Positions 35,091 to 46,438 of a stretch of DNA of 64,000 nucleotides are shown here, piece after piece. How positions within the stretch are numbered: the first letter of the stretch is position 1; each line of letters opens with the position of its first letter. This DNA comes from Adiantum capillus-veneris (lineage: Eukaryota; Streptophyta; Polypodiopsida; Polypodiales; Pteridaceae), in NCBI GenBank assembly GCA_014529385.2, contig CM043955.1:138249108-138313107 (forward strand). Direction: 5' to 3'. Made by a program: the position numbers and the translations under genes. The notes beneath the pieces were generated by a model. The model was not told the DNA's origin. It worked only from the letters and a program-made list of their open reading frames with translations, and did no database searches.

Positions 35091-36398
35091 GTCCACAATG
35101 TGCAATATTGGCACAGTACTCACCAAGTGCTTTAGTGTCCAAAAGCTCTCGTGGAGACGCTCATTCCAGATAACAGGGGGATTACCTTTGCGGTGAGGAC
35201 CCGAAGTCTTTGGTCCTTTCACCCCTCCTCTTAGAAATTGCGTGAGCGGAGCAACAACTTTAGAATAATACTTAATACATTTGCGAAAGAATAATGACTT
35301 GACCCACATTCTTCAGAATGGGCCAATTTCGCACTTTATCCAACTTTTCAGGGTCGACGCAAATTCCATCGCGAGTAATGATGTGACCCAAATACAGAAG
35401 CTCTTTCTTAAAGAATTCACACTTAGAAGCCTTAGCATAAAGCTTCTCAGTTCTTAGTACCTCGAGAACAGCACATATATGCACTAAATGCTCATACAAA
35501 CTTCGATTGTAGATCAAGATGTCATCAAGAAATACAACAACGAAGTTGCCTAGAAATAGTCTCAACAGATTATTCATCATGCTCAAACGTAGCTGGTGTC
35601 ACAAACTGCTAACATGTCAAAGCCCTGAAGAAGGAAGCCAACTTGCAGATGTCGGCCGAGGGACCTAAACCCTAAGAAGAACAAGTAACAGAAGAAGAAG
35701 TCCTACCAACTTATGGAGACCCCGTTCGATGGGGCCCCAAGTGACATAAAGGATTAAAATAAAGCAAGATCCACACACGCACACACTGAAAATTATGTAG
35801 CAACTGATGACGTGGTAGCTGTACAGAAATTCCGGAAATTACGATGACATGATGACGTGGCAGGCTGTACGGATTTCCGCGTTTTGCGCTGACTACTGTA
35901 CGAATTCGGTGATTGACGCTGACAGCTTTTTGACATTGCTTTTGTACCAGATGCTTTTGAGTTTAAAGGCTTTTCACTGTAAACTGCTTTTGGGGCCTAG
36001 GGCTTTAAATATGTACTAAGGGCTCATTCTTTGCCATGCTTCCTGGAGAAGGTGCAGAGTCTGGAGTACCGGCCTGCACTATGTTGATGCAATATAAAGA
36101 AATACCGAAAGAGGCGCCAAGGTTTGGGGCCAATACTCTCGGGGGTCACTCCGTGTCGCATGTCGTCTCTCTCTTTCAGTTCAGTTGTTATCAAAGTGCT
36201 AAAAGTTTGTTTAGTCTGTTCTTTTCTATTGGCACGTGGTGGCCGTCTTGTGACAGTTGAAGCATTGGTCAAACCAAAAGGCAAGACAAAAATTCATAAT
36301 GACCATACCGCGTATGGAAACCCGTCTTGGGAACATCTTCCAGTTTGATTCGTGTCTGATGATAGCCTGATCGCAAGTCTATCTTCGTAAAATAGAAC
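35090..36398 (-). pseudogene. Pol remnant H: RT C-terminal half to RNase H, split by a solo LTR
   Basis: Minus-strand Ty3/gypsy pol of a family different from I and E. At 36398-36256, with shifts, it reads [23 protein letters not shown] and LPFGLTNA. After the inserted LTR (35597-36255) it continues PATFEH-like, then VVFLDDILIYNRS (catalytic DD), YAKASKCEFFKKELLYLGHII and, after a shift, YYSKVVAPLTQFL and PILHIVDP at the left end. The upstream half of the same gene appears to be at 38562-39165, separated by a 2.2-kb insert. Confidence 0.8.
35597..36255 (+). repeat. Solo B-family LTR inside RT of H
   Basis: 659 bp, from TGTCACAAACTGCTAACATG to GGCCGTCTTGTGACA, in plus orientation (opposite to H). 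No primer-binding site or polypurine tract flanks it, so it is a solo LTR left by LTR-LTR recombination. The flanks are GCTGG and GTTGA, a 5-bp target duplication that has diverged by two transitions. It interrupts the codons for the Ala-Pro of LTNAPATF. Confidence 0.85.
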
Positions 36399-38561
36399 GA
36401 TATCGTGTTGTGGCACGTATAAAGTGGGAACAGGCATTAAACGATTTATCTTGTGACTTTTTGACGCATAAGTATACTTCATATAATACTCATATGCATA
36501 AATAAAAGCTTTCTACCATACCTTAGTATTTACCTTTGAAGTAATATAAATGTACATTACTATTAGAAAGTACTGCAAACAAGTATCAATGATTGTGCCT
36601 CTTTTTGTCCGGGGGAAAAGCATTTGTATATTTCTTCTAATATCTCAGCTATACCCTACCATATATAAATTATTTTCTTCTTTTCACATTTATCTGATAA
36701 TATAACCCTTCAATAATGCATACCTTCTTGGATACATACAAGAGGGAAGGGCCTACTAAAAGACTTTATGAAAAGGAAGATCCAAAGCTTCTTGGATCAT
36801 CCCAATTTGAAAACTCCGACCTAAGGGCGTGGAGAAAAGTCCAAAACCAAGTCAAGCTCTTTTAGTAGGCCAATTTTTCCTTTTGAAGCATGTCAATCCG
36901 ACTTACAGGTCAAAAGTTACAGGGAAACCAGTGAAAAACCCTCTCACAACTACACTGCAAGAAGAGATGGTAAACAGGTGAATCAAGTGAAAAGAGATAA
37001 TCTTGGTCTTTTTCCATAAAATAAGATATTTAGAGGATAAAATACATAAGCATGTGAATGTGACACCTCAAAGATGCCTTGAAGGACAAGACGCACAAGT
37101 TGGGACCCCCTGCTGGAGCCACACAGAAGATGCCTAGGTGGGACCCACATACATCATGCACCCACATGGAGCCTCAACGACCAAAAATGCTGAATTTCAT
37201 GATATTTTGAGTCCTAATATAGCTCATTTTAAGAAATATCCAAAGAACATTTGATTTGGGCTAACTCTTTAGCCTAATCAAGTGATTATGTAAAACTCCC
37301 TCACCTATAAAAAGGGCAACCTTCTCTTCATTGGGGCAAGTTATGAGTGAGTGAGAATAGCTCAATTCCATAGTGACACACTCATCTTAGTGCCACACTT
37401 TCTCTTGAAGAAAGGCTGAAGTCTTGCCTCATCTTCTCTCTCCATTAAGGTGGTGGCGATTTCTCTCATGTAAGATATATGTTGCTAGTTTTTCTTTCAT
37501 TTGCATATCTAGTCCAATACTTGTCTCTAACTCTATCTCTATCTCTTATTGTCTATCTTTAATACCACCACCACACTTAGATCTATCTCTAATTCTATCT
37601 TACTTCCCCTTTGATCTCTCTTGTTGTGTCCTAATTGTTTCATTGGAAGGTATTTAAGCAGCAACCTTGTCAATGTAATGAGTACAACCTTCTTGCGGAA
37701 AACAATTATGAGCACAAGGTTAGTAACCATATCTTCATCTTCCACAAGCATCTGTCTCTCTTAAGGTTCTCATTCTCTTCCACAAACTCTAGAATCTCCT
37801 TGCTACAGGTACTTCTCTCCCCGCAGTATCCTTATTGCCTAAGGGCAACAATAGGGCTTGGGAGAGAAACTCTCTTCTTCTTCTCCTTTCACTTCTTTCA
37901 CACCTTTATCTTTGAACATACTAGGTATATCATTGATGAATAACCATAATCCACATAGAGGTAATTTCTTTCAATTCCATTCAGTGTAATCTATTAGGGT
38001 CAACATTTGGATTAGTCGAAAGATTCACTTTCAACAACGCATAGTGTTTCTATTCGGTCCTGAAAGACTCAACAGAATACTTCTCTCACCAGATCCCATC
38101 ATACTACCTATTATTGACTATGACTTCTCTTTTGATGTGAATGTAGTTATTTTATTATGAATTAAGAGGATTTGTACTCACAACTAATCCCAATCGCTAG
38201 ACAAAACATATACATTATTGTAAGCACAAAGCTACAGTTCCAAAGAGCAATCCGCAACTTATTTAAACATCAAAGATTAAATATCATTAACTCATCCATT
38301 AACCCTTTTATCCTACCCATGATACAATATGATCGTAATCTCGAGTTTTCATTTTTGTTTTGTTCTGACTATCTTTCATGAGTTCTCTCCATCACGTGTG
38401 TGTTTGTAAGGAAAAGTGAGTGGCTTCTTTGGCTACATTTCTTCTTTAGCTCTAGAAGCTATGTTATCTACATCTTAGCTCTTTCTCATAACCCTTGAGC
38501 TTCCTCACAAACTCTCACAACAAGAGACCCGGTGCCTTCCTGGCAAGACTGCCTACTTCTT
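36399..38561. other. Unidentified 2.2-kb insert in RT of H
   Basis: Lies exactly between the two halves of the H reverse transcriptase, after the LHGAC-like and before the FTKIDL motif. GAAC is present at both edges (36395-36398 and 38562-38565). I recognise no ORF, LTR pair, primer-binding site or terminal inverted repeat. A TATA-like CCTATAAAAAGGGC near 37309 followed by CT-rich sequence could be promoter or LTR sequence. Both edges are soft, and the insert may be composite. Confidence 0.5.
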
Positions 38562-39165
38562 GAACACGCTCCATGGAGTCGATCTATCAAATCGTCCATA
38601 CGTGGAAGCGGATACTTATTCTTGGCAGTGACTTATTCAGGCCCTTGTAACCCACGCAAAGGCACATAGTGTTATCCTTCTTTCGAGAAAGCAACACACG
38701 CGCTCCCCGCAGGAATTTACTTTGCCAAACAAAACCTCTGTCGAGATAATCTTTCAGCTGCCGCTGAATCTCATCCTCCTCGCTTTTACTAAACCGATAG
38801 GGTTGTTTTGAGAAGGGCCGATTACCAACCACCAACTCAATGCCATGATCTACTCTTCTCGAGGGCGGCAAGCCAAGAGGTAGATAATCGAGAAAAACAT
38901 CCTGGGAATCAGTCATGATTTCTCGGATAAGGTTGGATTCGTCGGAATCCCCGAGTTCAACAGAAGAACATAAAACATTTTTACGAAATTCAGTGACAGA
39001 AGTACCAAGCACTAATGAATCAAACCAAGCAAATGGTACACATTGATAAAAGTCAACATCAGAAGACTTTATATCTTTATACATTTTCCAAAACAGGAAC
39101 AATGGTATTGCAAAACCATTATTTACAGAAATCTGATTACAAAGTGACACAAATACATGAGGCAT
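38562..39165 (-). pseudogene. Pol remnant H: protease-RT linker and RT N-terminus
   Basis: Open frame 39165-38587, 192 residues. It has the linker (DSQDVFLDYLPLGLPPSRRVD, HGIELVVG), the conserved SKQPYRFSKSEEDEIQRQL and the start of RT (FLRGARVLLSRKKD, YKGLNK). A one-base shift follows, and the sequence continues KNKYPLPRMDDLIDRLHGAC to the edge of the 2.2-kb insert. The Tyr-to-Gly-type drift in CVGYKGLNK shows decay. Confidence 0.8.
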
Positions 39166-39197
39166 GTCCTGTGTAACAAAAACAAGAGAGTGATGTA

Positions 39198-39419
39198 CTA
39201 ATCTATATACAATGAGTCTTGCTTATCATAAAACCATGGAATTCCTAAAATAATATCTGCTCTATCCAGGCGCATGGTGTGGAAATCCAAGTTCTCTTTG
39301 TAATAAGCTAGCTCGAGCGACAAATCTGAAACCATCTGATTCCAGACTTCAGTGTCCTCGCCACGAGCCATCTTTATGTGATATTCACAGTCACTACCCC
39401 GCAAATGCAGGCGCAGCAT
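39198..39419 (-). pseudogene. Protease remnant of H
   Basis: 73-residue frame with YHIKMARGED and IILGIPWFYDKQDS, the C-terminal half of a gypsy-type aspartic protease (the I-L-G-x-P-W motif). The active-site half upstream (39420-39577) is too decayed to read. Confidence 0.7.
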
Positions 39420-39577
39420 CTATGACAATTTTGCGTCCACAAAATTGTATAAGTTTTATTATCAAGGAAGATAGCCACATCGTGGCTATCGCTTACGCAG
39501 AAGAGCGTACTTTTAAAAAAACACTTTGGTGTCACGTTTGCAATTAGGGCATGGAATGTGTGCTAAAATAACTAATT

Positions 39578-39880
39578 TCAAATTGAAATGAGCTTACCAA
39601 AAATCTGGATATTAATTGTTGGAAAGGCTGCCAGTGGATGGGTGGATACAATATTACTTTCTTCTCTTATCTTGTCGAGCATCATGGCCTTAGCCACAAC
39701 AACTTCGACATCTGTCAGAGCCCGACCTCTGAGTAATACCCAACGGTACTTCTCATGTAGGCCGAGTATATACATGTGGACAGCATGTTCGGAGTCCAAA
39801 TTAGTAAGGCAGAGGGCTTCCTTGAAGACAGTGGTATATTTGTCATAAACTAGTGACATGGCATGGCCTTGGACACACAT
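39578..39880 (-). pseudogene. Gag remnant of H
   Basis: 100-residue frame with the Gag capsid signature (SLVYDKYTTVFKEA, DSEHAVHMYILGL, ALTDVEVVVAKAM). It lies upstream of the H protease in the expected order. It is cut on the right by the LTR of G2. Confidence 0.7.
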
Positions 39881-39884
39881 TACC

Positions 39885-40428
39885 TAGTGGGGCAGCAAAC
39901 CCAGTCACACTCACTGGCTGGACAGGCCCGAAAAACACAGAAGACAGGCTGACGTGGCAGTCCAGAATTTCCGGGGCAAAATGCAAAGACAAGCTCATGT
40001 GGCAGAGAGTACGAATTTCGCTTTTTACGCTGATGCTGTAGAGATTTCCTGCTTTAGCGCTGACTTAGATTTACTGGTGGCTTTTGGGGATAAGTTGCTT
40101 TATTTTTGGAGAAGCTTTTGATTACCTGCTTTTGGGGCTCTGCTTTTGGGCATCCCTTATAACTTATAAATAAGTGGGCAGGGCCCTCAGTCCTCAGAGC
40201 ATCTGAACGCAGAGTTTGAGAGTGAGAACCCTCCCACTCTCTTGTACTTTGAACACAGATTAATACAAAAAGAAATACCGAAAGGGGCGCCAATCTTTGG
40301 GGCCAATATCTCTAGGCATGGAACTCTGCCAGGCTGTGTCGAATCAATTGTGAATTCTGAACTATTTTGAAGTGAATCTCTGCTGTGTCGCGGTAGAATC
40401 TTGACTTGGAGTGTCCAAGTTTGTTACA
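39885..40428 (+). repeat. LTR of element G2 (left edge uncertain)
   Basis: Ends GTGTCCAAGTTTGTTACA. It contains TTATAAATAAG, a TATA-box candidate at about 40164, and the shared block AAAAAGAAATACCGAAAGGGGCG. I could not identify its TG start; the value given is where the H gag stops being readable. Confidence 0.65.
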
Positions 40429-40429
40429 A

Positions 40430-40441
40430 TGGTATCAGAGC
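40430..40441 (+). other. Primer-binding site of G2, tRNA-iMet type
   Basis: TGGTATCAGAGC one base after the LTR. Confidence 0.92.
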
Positions 40442-40492
40442 TTGGCCGATTTCTCTTCTACCGAGAAATCCGATTCTTTTCTCGCGACACTT

Positions 40493-41969
40493 ATGGATTC
40501 CAACAAAGAGCAGTTGACTTCCTCTGCATCTGGAGGTGCGAAAAGAGATCACGAAGAAGATTCACATAGAGAGTACGGCCCACCTCGGCCTACTCAGGCA
40601 GAGATTGAAGAGATGGAACATCGACAATTGATTGACGATGCGACAAAGATGATGATCAACCTTGCGAAGGATCCGAAATTTGCAAAATTTTTGACTCAGA
40701 CATCCTTCAACGAGGTGCACACCGAGTGGCAAAAGGCCACAGAGCCACCCCTCAAACCGCCACTCAAGAAACCTCCTACTCTGAGGATCAAGAATTCCAA
40801 GAGGTGATTGATACACAAATTACTCAGCTTTTTGACGCGAACAATAAAGCTAAAAAGCACGCAAAAAGCAGAAGAAAGGAGTTGACTTCTCGGATTATTT
40901 GGGTCGTCAATCTACTTTTGCCTCGGCAAGAAACCAGAAGAAGCATGTGCAACTTGAAGGAGTATCCAGTTCTTCTTCTTCTTCTTCTTCTTCTTACAGT
41001 TCTTCTCGCTCTTCTGACTCGAGTGAAGAAGACAAGAAAGGAAAAAAGCGAAGCAAAAAGCAAAGCTTCGGAAAGGGCAAGAAAAGGGCAAAGAAGCCTA
41101 AGTTTCGCCCAATTTCTGGCAGTTCTACAAAGGACTCGTCTTCACATAGTTCGGACTCCGACGATCACAGATTTTACGCAAAGAAGAAGCATTTCTATAA
41201 AGCCAACCAGTATGACTTCCTCAAAGATAAAAGCAAGAAAGTTCGAGAATTTAAAGAAGGTGGACAGTCAATTAAGTTTGACACTTTTTCTAGATTCCGA
41301 GATGCTTCGAGGGCTTTGGCCTTCATACAGCAGTTTGTATGATATAGCTTTCTTTGGAGGGCATTACTCAGAGCACTCCAAGATTCGGAGGGCTACCTCT
41401 TTCTTCAAGAGAAATGCTCGAACATGGTGGTCCACCCTGCTATTGAACAAGAAAGCGCTAGTTAAATGGCTGAAATTTAAAAGGCATTTTATTTCTTCTT
41501 GGCTGACTCCGGAGTACGAACGAGATATACGAACTGCTTGGAATCATCTTCAAATGACCAAGAGAGATTCTTTGGACGCTATTGCGAAAGATTTTGGAGC
41601 TCTTTTCTACCAACCTCTTTATTTAAGAAGATCTTGTTTAAAGAACAGATTGAGCGGTTTTGTTGCGGACTTCCTACAGAGATCCGAGATCACTGCTTAG
41701 AACAAAAGTCAGATTCTATTCAAGAATTGATGGGTCATGCAAAACGGGGTTTTGCGATACATTTAGGCAATCCGACTTACCCAACAGATGAGATCATGAC
41801 TCAAAGAACCGAACAAACTTCTAATAATGAAAGTAAAAAGAAGAAGAGCCCCCAAGAAAAGAAAGATAAGGATTCACGACCCCGGCTCACTCTTCGGGAG
41901 AGGGCCAACTACATTAAAGAGGGGAAGTGTTTTGGATGCAGGGAACATGGGCACATCTCCACGCAGTGT
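40493..41969 (+). pseudogene. Gag of element G2
   Basis: Starts MDSNKEQLTSSASGG. The N-terminal domain (TKMMINLAKDPKFAKFL, KPPLKKPPT) is followed by a small deletion and shift near 40785. The Ser tract and Lys-rich region (40970-41095), SIKFDTFSRFRDASRALAF and IQQF follow; an extra base near 41338 then shifts the frame. The core (YSEHSKIRRATSFF, WWSTLL, SSWLTPEYERDIRTAWNHL) shifts again near 41580. The 41499-41999 frame carries FWSSFLPTSLFKK, RFCCGLPTEIRDH and the intact knuckle C-FG-C-REHG-H-ISTQ-C, directly followed by the inserted LTR at 41970. Confidence 0.85.
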
Positions 41970-42046
41970 TGTCACAAGACGGGCACCACGTGCCAATAGA
42001 AAAGAACAAACTGAACAGACTTTTAGCACTTCAATAACAATTGAAC

Positions 42047-42086
<40 letters not shown>

Positions 42087-43294
42087 GACACGCGACACAA
42101 AGTGGCGGAATTCCAACCCAGAGAGTTTTGGTCCCAAACCTTGGCGCCCCTTTCGGTATTTCTTTATATTGCATCAATATAGTACAAGCCGGTACTCCAG
42201 ACTCTGCACCTTCTCCAGGAAGCATGCCAGAGAAAAAGCCCTTAGCACATATTTAAAGGCCCTTGGCCTATGAAAAGCAGTTTACATGAAAAGCCTTCAA
42301 ACGCAAAAGCTTTTGGTCCAAAAGCAATGCCAAAAAGCTGTCAGCGTAAATCACGGAATTCCGTATAACTGCCACGTCAACACTATCAGCGCGTTTTGCG
42401 GAAATCTGCCATGTTAGCATTGCCAACGCAAATCCAGGCTGTCCGTATAGCTGCTGTAACAGACTTGGACACTCCAAGTCAAGAATCAACCGCGACAGCA
42501 CCAAATAACCACTTCAAAACAATTCACAGATCACAGTAGATTTGCACTGGCCCGGCGGAGTTCTATGCCTAGAGATATTGGCCCCAAAGCCTGGCGCCCC
42601 TTTAGGTATTTCTTTTTATATTAATCAGATCAAAGTACAAGAGTGTGGCTAGGGTTTCACTCTCAGACTCTGCGTCAGATGCTCTAAGAAGTGAAGCCCT
42701 CTCCACGTATTTAAAAGTACAAGGGATGCCTAAAAGCAGAGCCCCAAAAGCTTTCCAATTCAAAGCATAAGAGCTCAAAAGCTCTTCTCTCTCAAGCTCT
42801 TCTCTTTTTTTATTAAAAAAAAGCATTCTCTTGCGTAGAGTAAAAAGCAACGCCCAAAAAGCTGTCAGCGCAATTTGCTGCGCAAATTCCGAAAATCCGT
42901 ACTGCTCTGCTGCTGCCACGTGGCACCCCCACAGAAATCAGGGTTTGTTGACAAGAATTAGGGTTTCTGCAAAAATTAGGGTTTTTGGCAGATTTTAGGG
43001 TTTGCAGGGATTTTAGGTTTTCAACATGAAATTAGGGTTTCTCCGTAGCCACGTCATCACTTTGAGACAGCTGCCACGTCATTATTTTTTGTGCAAGTCT
43101 TTCTTTGCGTGTGTGTGTGGGTCCTGCTTTATCTTAATCCTTTATGTCAGTTGGGGCCCCATCAAACAGGGTCCCCATAAGTTGGTAGGACCACTTCTTC
43201 TATTACTTGTTCTTCTTAGGGTTTAGGCCCCTCGGCCGGCATCTATAAGTTGGCTCCATTCTTCAGGGCTTTGACACGTCAGCAATTTGTGACA
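41970..43294 (-). repeat. 3' LTR of B2, split by a solo LTR
   Basis: From TGTCACAAGACGGGCACCAC to CAGCAATTTGTGACA. The B-type sequence is 41970-42454 plus 43070-43294, about 705 bp without the insert. It carries a 37-bp AG run (42049-42085) at the variable GA position of this family. The purine tract follows at 43295. Confidence 0.88.
42455..43069 (-). repeat. Solo C-type LTR (E/G family) inside the B2 LTR
   Basis: 615 bp, from TGTAACAGACTTGGACAC to CATCACTTTGAGACA, with the 5-bp target duplication GCTGC on both sides (42450-42454, 43070-43074). No interior, primer-binding site or purine tract, hence a solo LTR. It contains TTAGGG repeats at 42945-43045 near its right end. Confidence 0.92.
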
Positions 43295-43502
43295 TCTCAC
43301 GTTCTTGAAAGAGAGTAAACGTCCGCGATTACAGCATATCTGCAAAACAACTCAAGTTAGCTCAAAAATTTTCGAGGGACAATAAGTTTGCTCTTTTTGT
43401 TAAGGAGTTAGCTTCTCCTTTCGGCTCTTTTGATCAAGGAGTTGGCTTCTCCTTTCGTCCAGATCGGAACTCTTGATATTCCGGCGTAGTAAAATTAGCC
43501 AT

Positions 43503-44302
43503 TGTAACAAACTGCTGACGTGTCAAAGCCTAAAGAATAGAGCAAACTTACAGATGTGGCAGAGGAGCCTAAAACCCTAAGAAGAACAAGTAACAAAAAA
43601 AGTGTCACAAAGTGATGACGTGGTTGCCCGAGAGCAGAAAACCTTAACCCTAATTTCTGCCAAAAACTCTAACTGCTGAAACCCTAATTCTGGAACCCTA
43701 ACCCTAAAAGCTGCAAACCCTAATTCTGAAAACCCTAACCCTAAAACTTGCAAACCCTAATTCTAGAAACCCTACGAAGAACAAGTTACAGAAGAAGAAG
43801 TCCTACCAACTTATGGAGACCCTGTTTGATGGGGCCCCAAGTGACATAAAGGCATTAAAAATAAAGCAGAACACGCTCAAAAGACTTTGCACATCAAAAT
43901 ATGATGATGTGGCACCTGTACGGACGTTCCAGAATTCGCGGCGGATTTTTAATTAAATCCTAAAATTTTAGGAAAGTGATTTTTTGGGGTCAGCTTTTCA
44001 TATTTGATTCTTTTAGGCTTTGGGCCTTTAAATATGAGCCTTGGGGGCCCTCTCTGGCACTTTTTAGCGCGCAGATTGCAGAGCAAGTGCTCCCCGATTG
44101 TTGTACTTTGCGAATCAGCAGTAATATAAAGAAATACCAAAAGGGGCGCCAAGGTTTGGGGCCAATACTCTCTGGGGTGGAATTCCGCCACTCCGTGTCG
44201 TGTGTCGTCTCTCTCTCTCTCTCTCAATCAATTGTTATTGAAGTGCTAAAAGTGTGTTCAGTCTGTTCTTTTCTATTGGCACGTGGTGCCCGCCTTGTGA
44301 CA
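43503..44302 (+). repeat. Solo B-family LTR inside B2, opposite orientation
   Basis: 800 bp, from TGTAACAAACTGCTGACG to CGCCTTGTGACA, with the target duplication GCCAT on both sides (43498-43502, 44303-44307). It is longer than other B LTRs because of extra CCCTAA-rich sequence (43650-43790) and a partly duplicated end. The surrounding B2 interior reads straight across once it is removed. Confidence 0.92.
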
Positions 44303-45289
44303 GCCATCACACCCAGACCGCACTGATCTTCCACGGGTATCTTGATGCACTAAAATTACATACACAGGCAATCTCATCCAATTAGGAATAGTCAGTGGTT
44401 GGCACATCACAAAGCAACACAAATGCTCACATACGCATGTTACAAGACATAGAAACATAAAGCCGGCGACAAAAACTCCTCCCGCATAACCTAACAAGGT
44501 CCGGGCCGGGAGAGATTCAACGACTCCCTCATCACTCATCCCGCATAACCTAAAAAGGTCCGGGCCGTAAGATATAGAGGCCTTTTACAACCAAACGCTC
44601 CCCAGACTGCAACCTGCGTCGTTTGGAGGTGCTGGGAGTAACCACTACTCAAACTTCTTAATACTTCTCCCGCATAACCATCCAGGTCCAGGCCAGGAGT
44701 CACAACAACAATACTCCCCCCGTAAATAACCACAAGGGTCCGGGCCATGAGTAAAAACAACACTTTTCAATCATTCAATTCTCCCTCCGCAAATAACCAC
44801 AAGGGTCTGGGCCATGAGTATGAACAAGCATTCTCAAACATCATTTTTCACTACTCCACCCGGGAGTAAAATCACCAAACATTGAAACCAGTATTAAAAC
44901 CAGAGTCAAACAATTCAAATCGGCACCAAGATAGGTTCAAAACAAATACCATCCATTTCAAACAAATTCCAAACAGGATCACCAAACAAGTTCTCAAACA
45001 GATTTCAAACTTAAAAAGCAATTTGGACATCAGTCGAGCTCGAAAAGTCGAATGACTTTCCATCTTGAAACCTACACCAAAAAATTAGGGTTCGGTTCAT
45101 TCCAAAAGGTTGTAGCCGAGCACATCATGGTCCATCAGCTCTTGGACAAACAGTGTTTCTTTGGTGACGATGGTAGTCCCAAGATAGCAATCGCACTAGA
45201 CCTCCAAGGTCATCTGCTCGTGAAGAGACATCTACTGAGAGATGTCAAGAAATTTCAAGTTATAATTTGCTAGGGTTTCCATGGCAAGC

Positions 45290-46438
45290 ATTTCAACAGA
45301 GCGCCTCAAGGTAGGTGGCCTTTTACATCCTTTAGAGATTCCACAAAGTAAGTGGGAGAGTATCTCTATGGATTTTGTAGTAGGACTACCTACTACAAAT
45401 CGTGGCGATAATGCCATTTGGGTAATTGTAGACCATCTCACAAAGATGGGTCGATTCATTCCCACTAAGACTACGATTAAGACACCGGAATTAGCACGGC
45501 TATTTGTAGAGCATATATATAAACTCTACGGTCTTCCAACTAGTATCATTAGTGACAGAGATCGAAAGTTCGATAATCACTTCTGGAGAGCTGTGTTCCA
45601 AAAGTTAGAAACTAAACTTAATCTAAGTACGGCTGATCATCCAGAAACGGATGGTCAAACAAAAAGAGTTAATCAAGTGCTAGAGGATATGCTACGAGCG
45701 TACGTTAGCAAGAAGCAAACCAATTGGGAAGACTACTTACCTATATTGGAATTTGCTTATAATAGTTCAAAGCATGTGACTACAGGGTTTAGTCCATTTA
45801 TGCTTTTATATGAACTTCAACCTAGATCACCCGTTTCGGTGGGGTTGGCTAAGGAGAAGATACAACAAGCGAAGGATTTTCTCCAAGACCATTTTGACAT
45901 GCTTCGAGTTGCTCGACAAAATGTTAAGCAAGCTCAAGATCGATATAAGAAGTACGCAGATGAGCATCGTCGTCTTGCTACTTTCGAAGAAGGAGACAAG
46001 GTTTTCCTCAAAGTTTCGGAGCATTTAGAAAGTCTGAAGACGGGAAAAGTTGCTAAACTTTCACCACGCTATTGTGGACCGTTTACCATTCTCAAACGTA
46101 TAGGTCAAATGGCCTATAAGTTAGCTCTCCTAGAGCACTCACGAGTTCATCCTGTTTTTCATGTTAGCCGTTTACGAAAACAACTAAAACAGAATGATAA
46201 CATCATTGACATAGGAGTGTTAATTGACCTTATCGAACCGCCAAGCACTCCTCATGAGCCCGAAAAGATTTTGGATTCTCACGAGCTTCGCACCAAACAT
46301 CATGTCAGACGACAGGTGTTGGTAAAATGGCTAGATAGACCTGAAGAAGGTTCTACATGGGAGAATGTCTCCACACTTGAGAAACGTTTTCCTACGTTCA
46401 TTTTCGAGGACGAAAATGATTCTCCAAGGGGGGGGTAA
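45290..46438 (+). pseudogene. Integrase with chromodomain, element D (5'-truncated)
   Basis: An open frame to TAA at 46436-46438. From about residue 17 it reads as gypsy integrase: WESISMDFVVGLP, then IISDRDRKF, then HPETDGQTKRVNQ. The third catalytic acid is replaced: K stands where Glu of the D,D-35-E triad is expected (a G-to-A change would give it). The GPF region (SPRYCGPFTIL, HPVFHVSRLRK) and a chromodomain (HHVRRQVLVKWLDRPEEGSTWENV) follow. RT and RNase H are missing; upstream sequence is B2 interior. The stop codon is immediately followed by the LTR, with the polypurine tract AAGGGGGGGG inside the last codons. Confidence 0.85.

Larger units (their letters stand above)
39885..41969 (+). 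mobile_element. Element G2: Ty3/gypsy, LTR to gag, truncated by B2
   Basis: Plus-strand copy related to G, with an LTR (left edge uncertain, right edge 40428), primer-binding site and gag through the zinc knuckle. It is cut at 41970 by a B-family LTR; no continuation of pol is found in the window. Confidence 0.8.
41970..45289 (-). mobile_element. Element B2: non-coding LTR element, 5' part lost
   Basis: Minus orientation. The 3' LTR (41970-43294) is interrupted by a solo C-type LTR. The interior (43295-45289) is collinear with element B (47909 onward) and is interrupted by an oppositely oriented solo B LTR (43503-44302). It stops at about 45289, where plus-strand integrase sequence D begins, so the primer-binding site and 5' LTR are missing. 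No coding sequence. Confidence 0.82.

Noticed and set aside
37059-38019. A solo LTR with TGTGACAC...TCAACA ends and the TATA-like box near 37309
   Set aside because: The flanking bases (GTGAA, TTTGG) do not form a target duplication and there is no second copy in the window.
42049-42085. GA run as an independent regulatory element
   Set aside because: It is part of the B LTR and varies in length between copies as a normal microsatellite.
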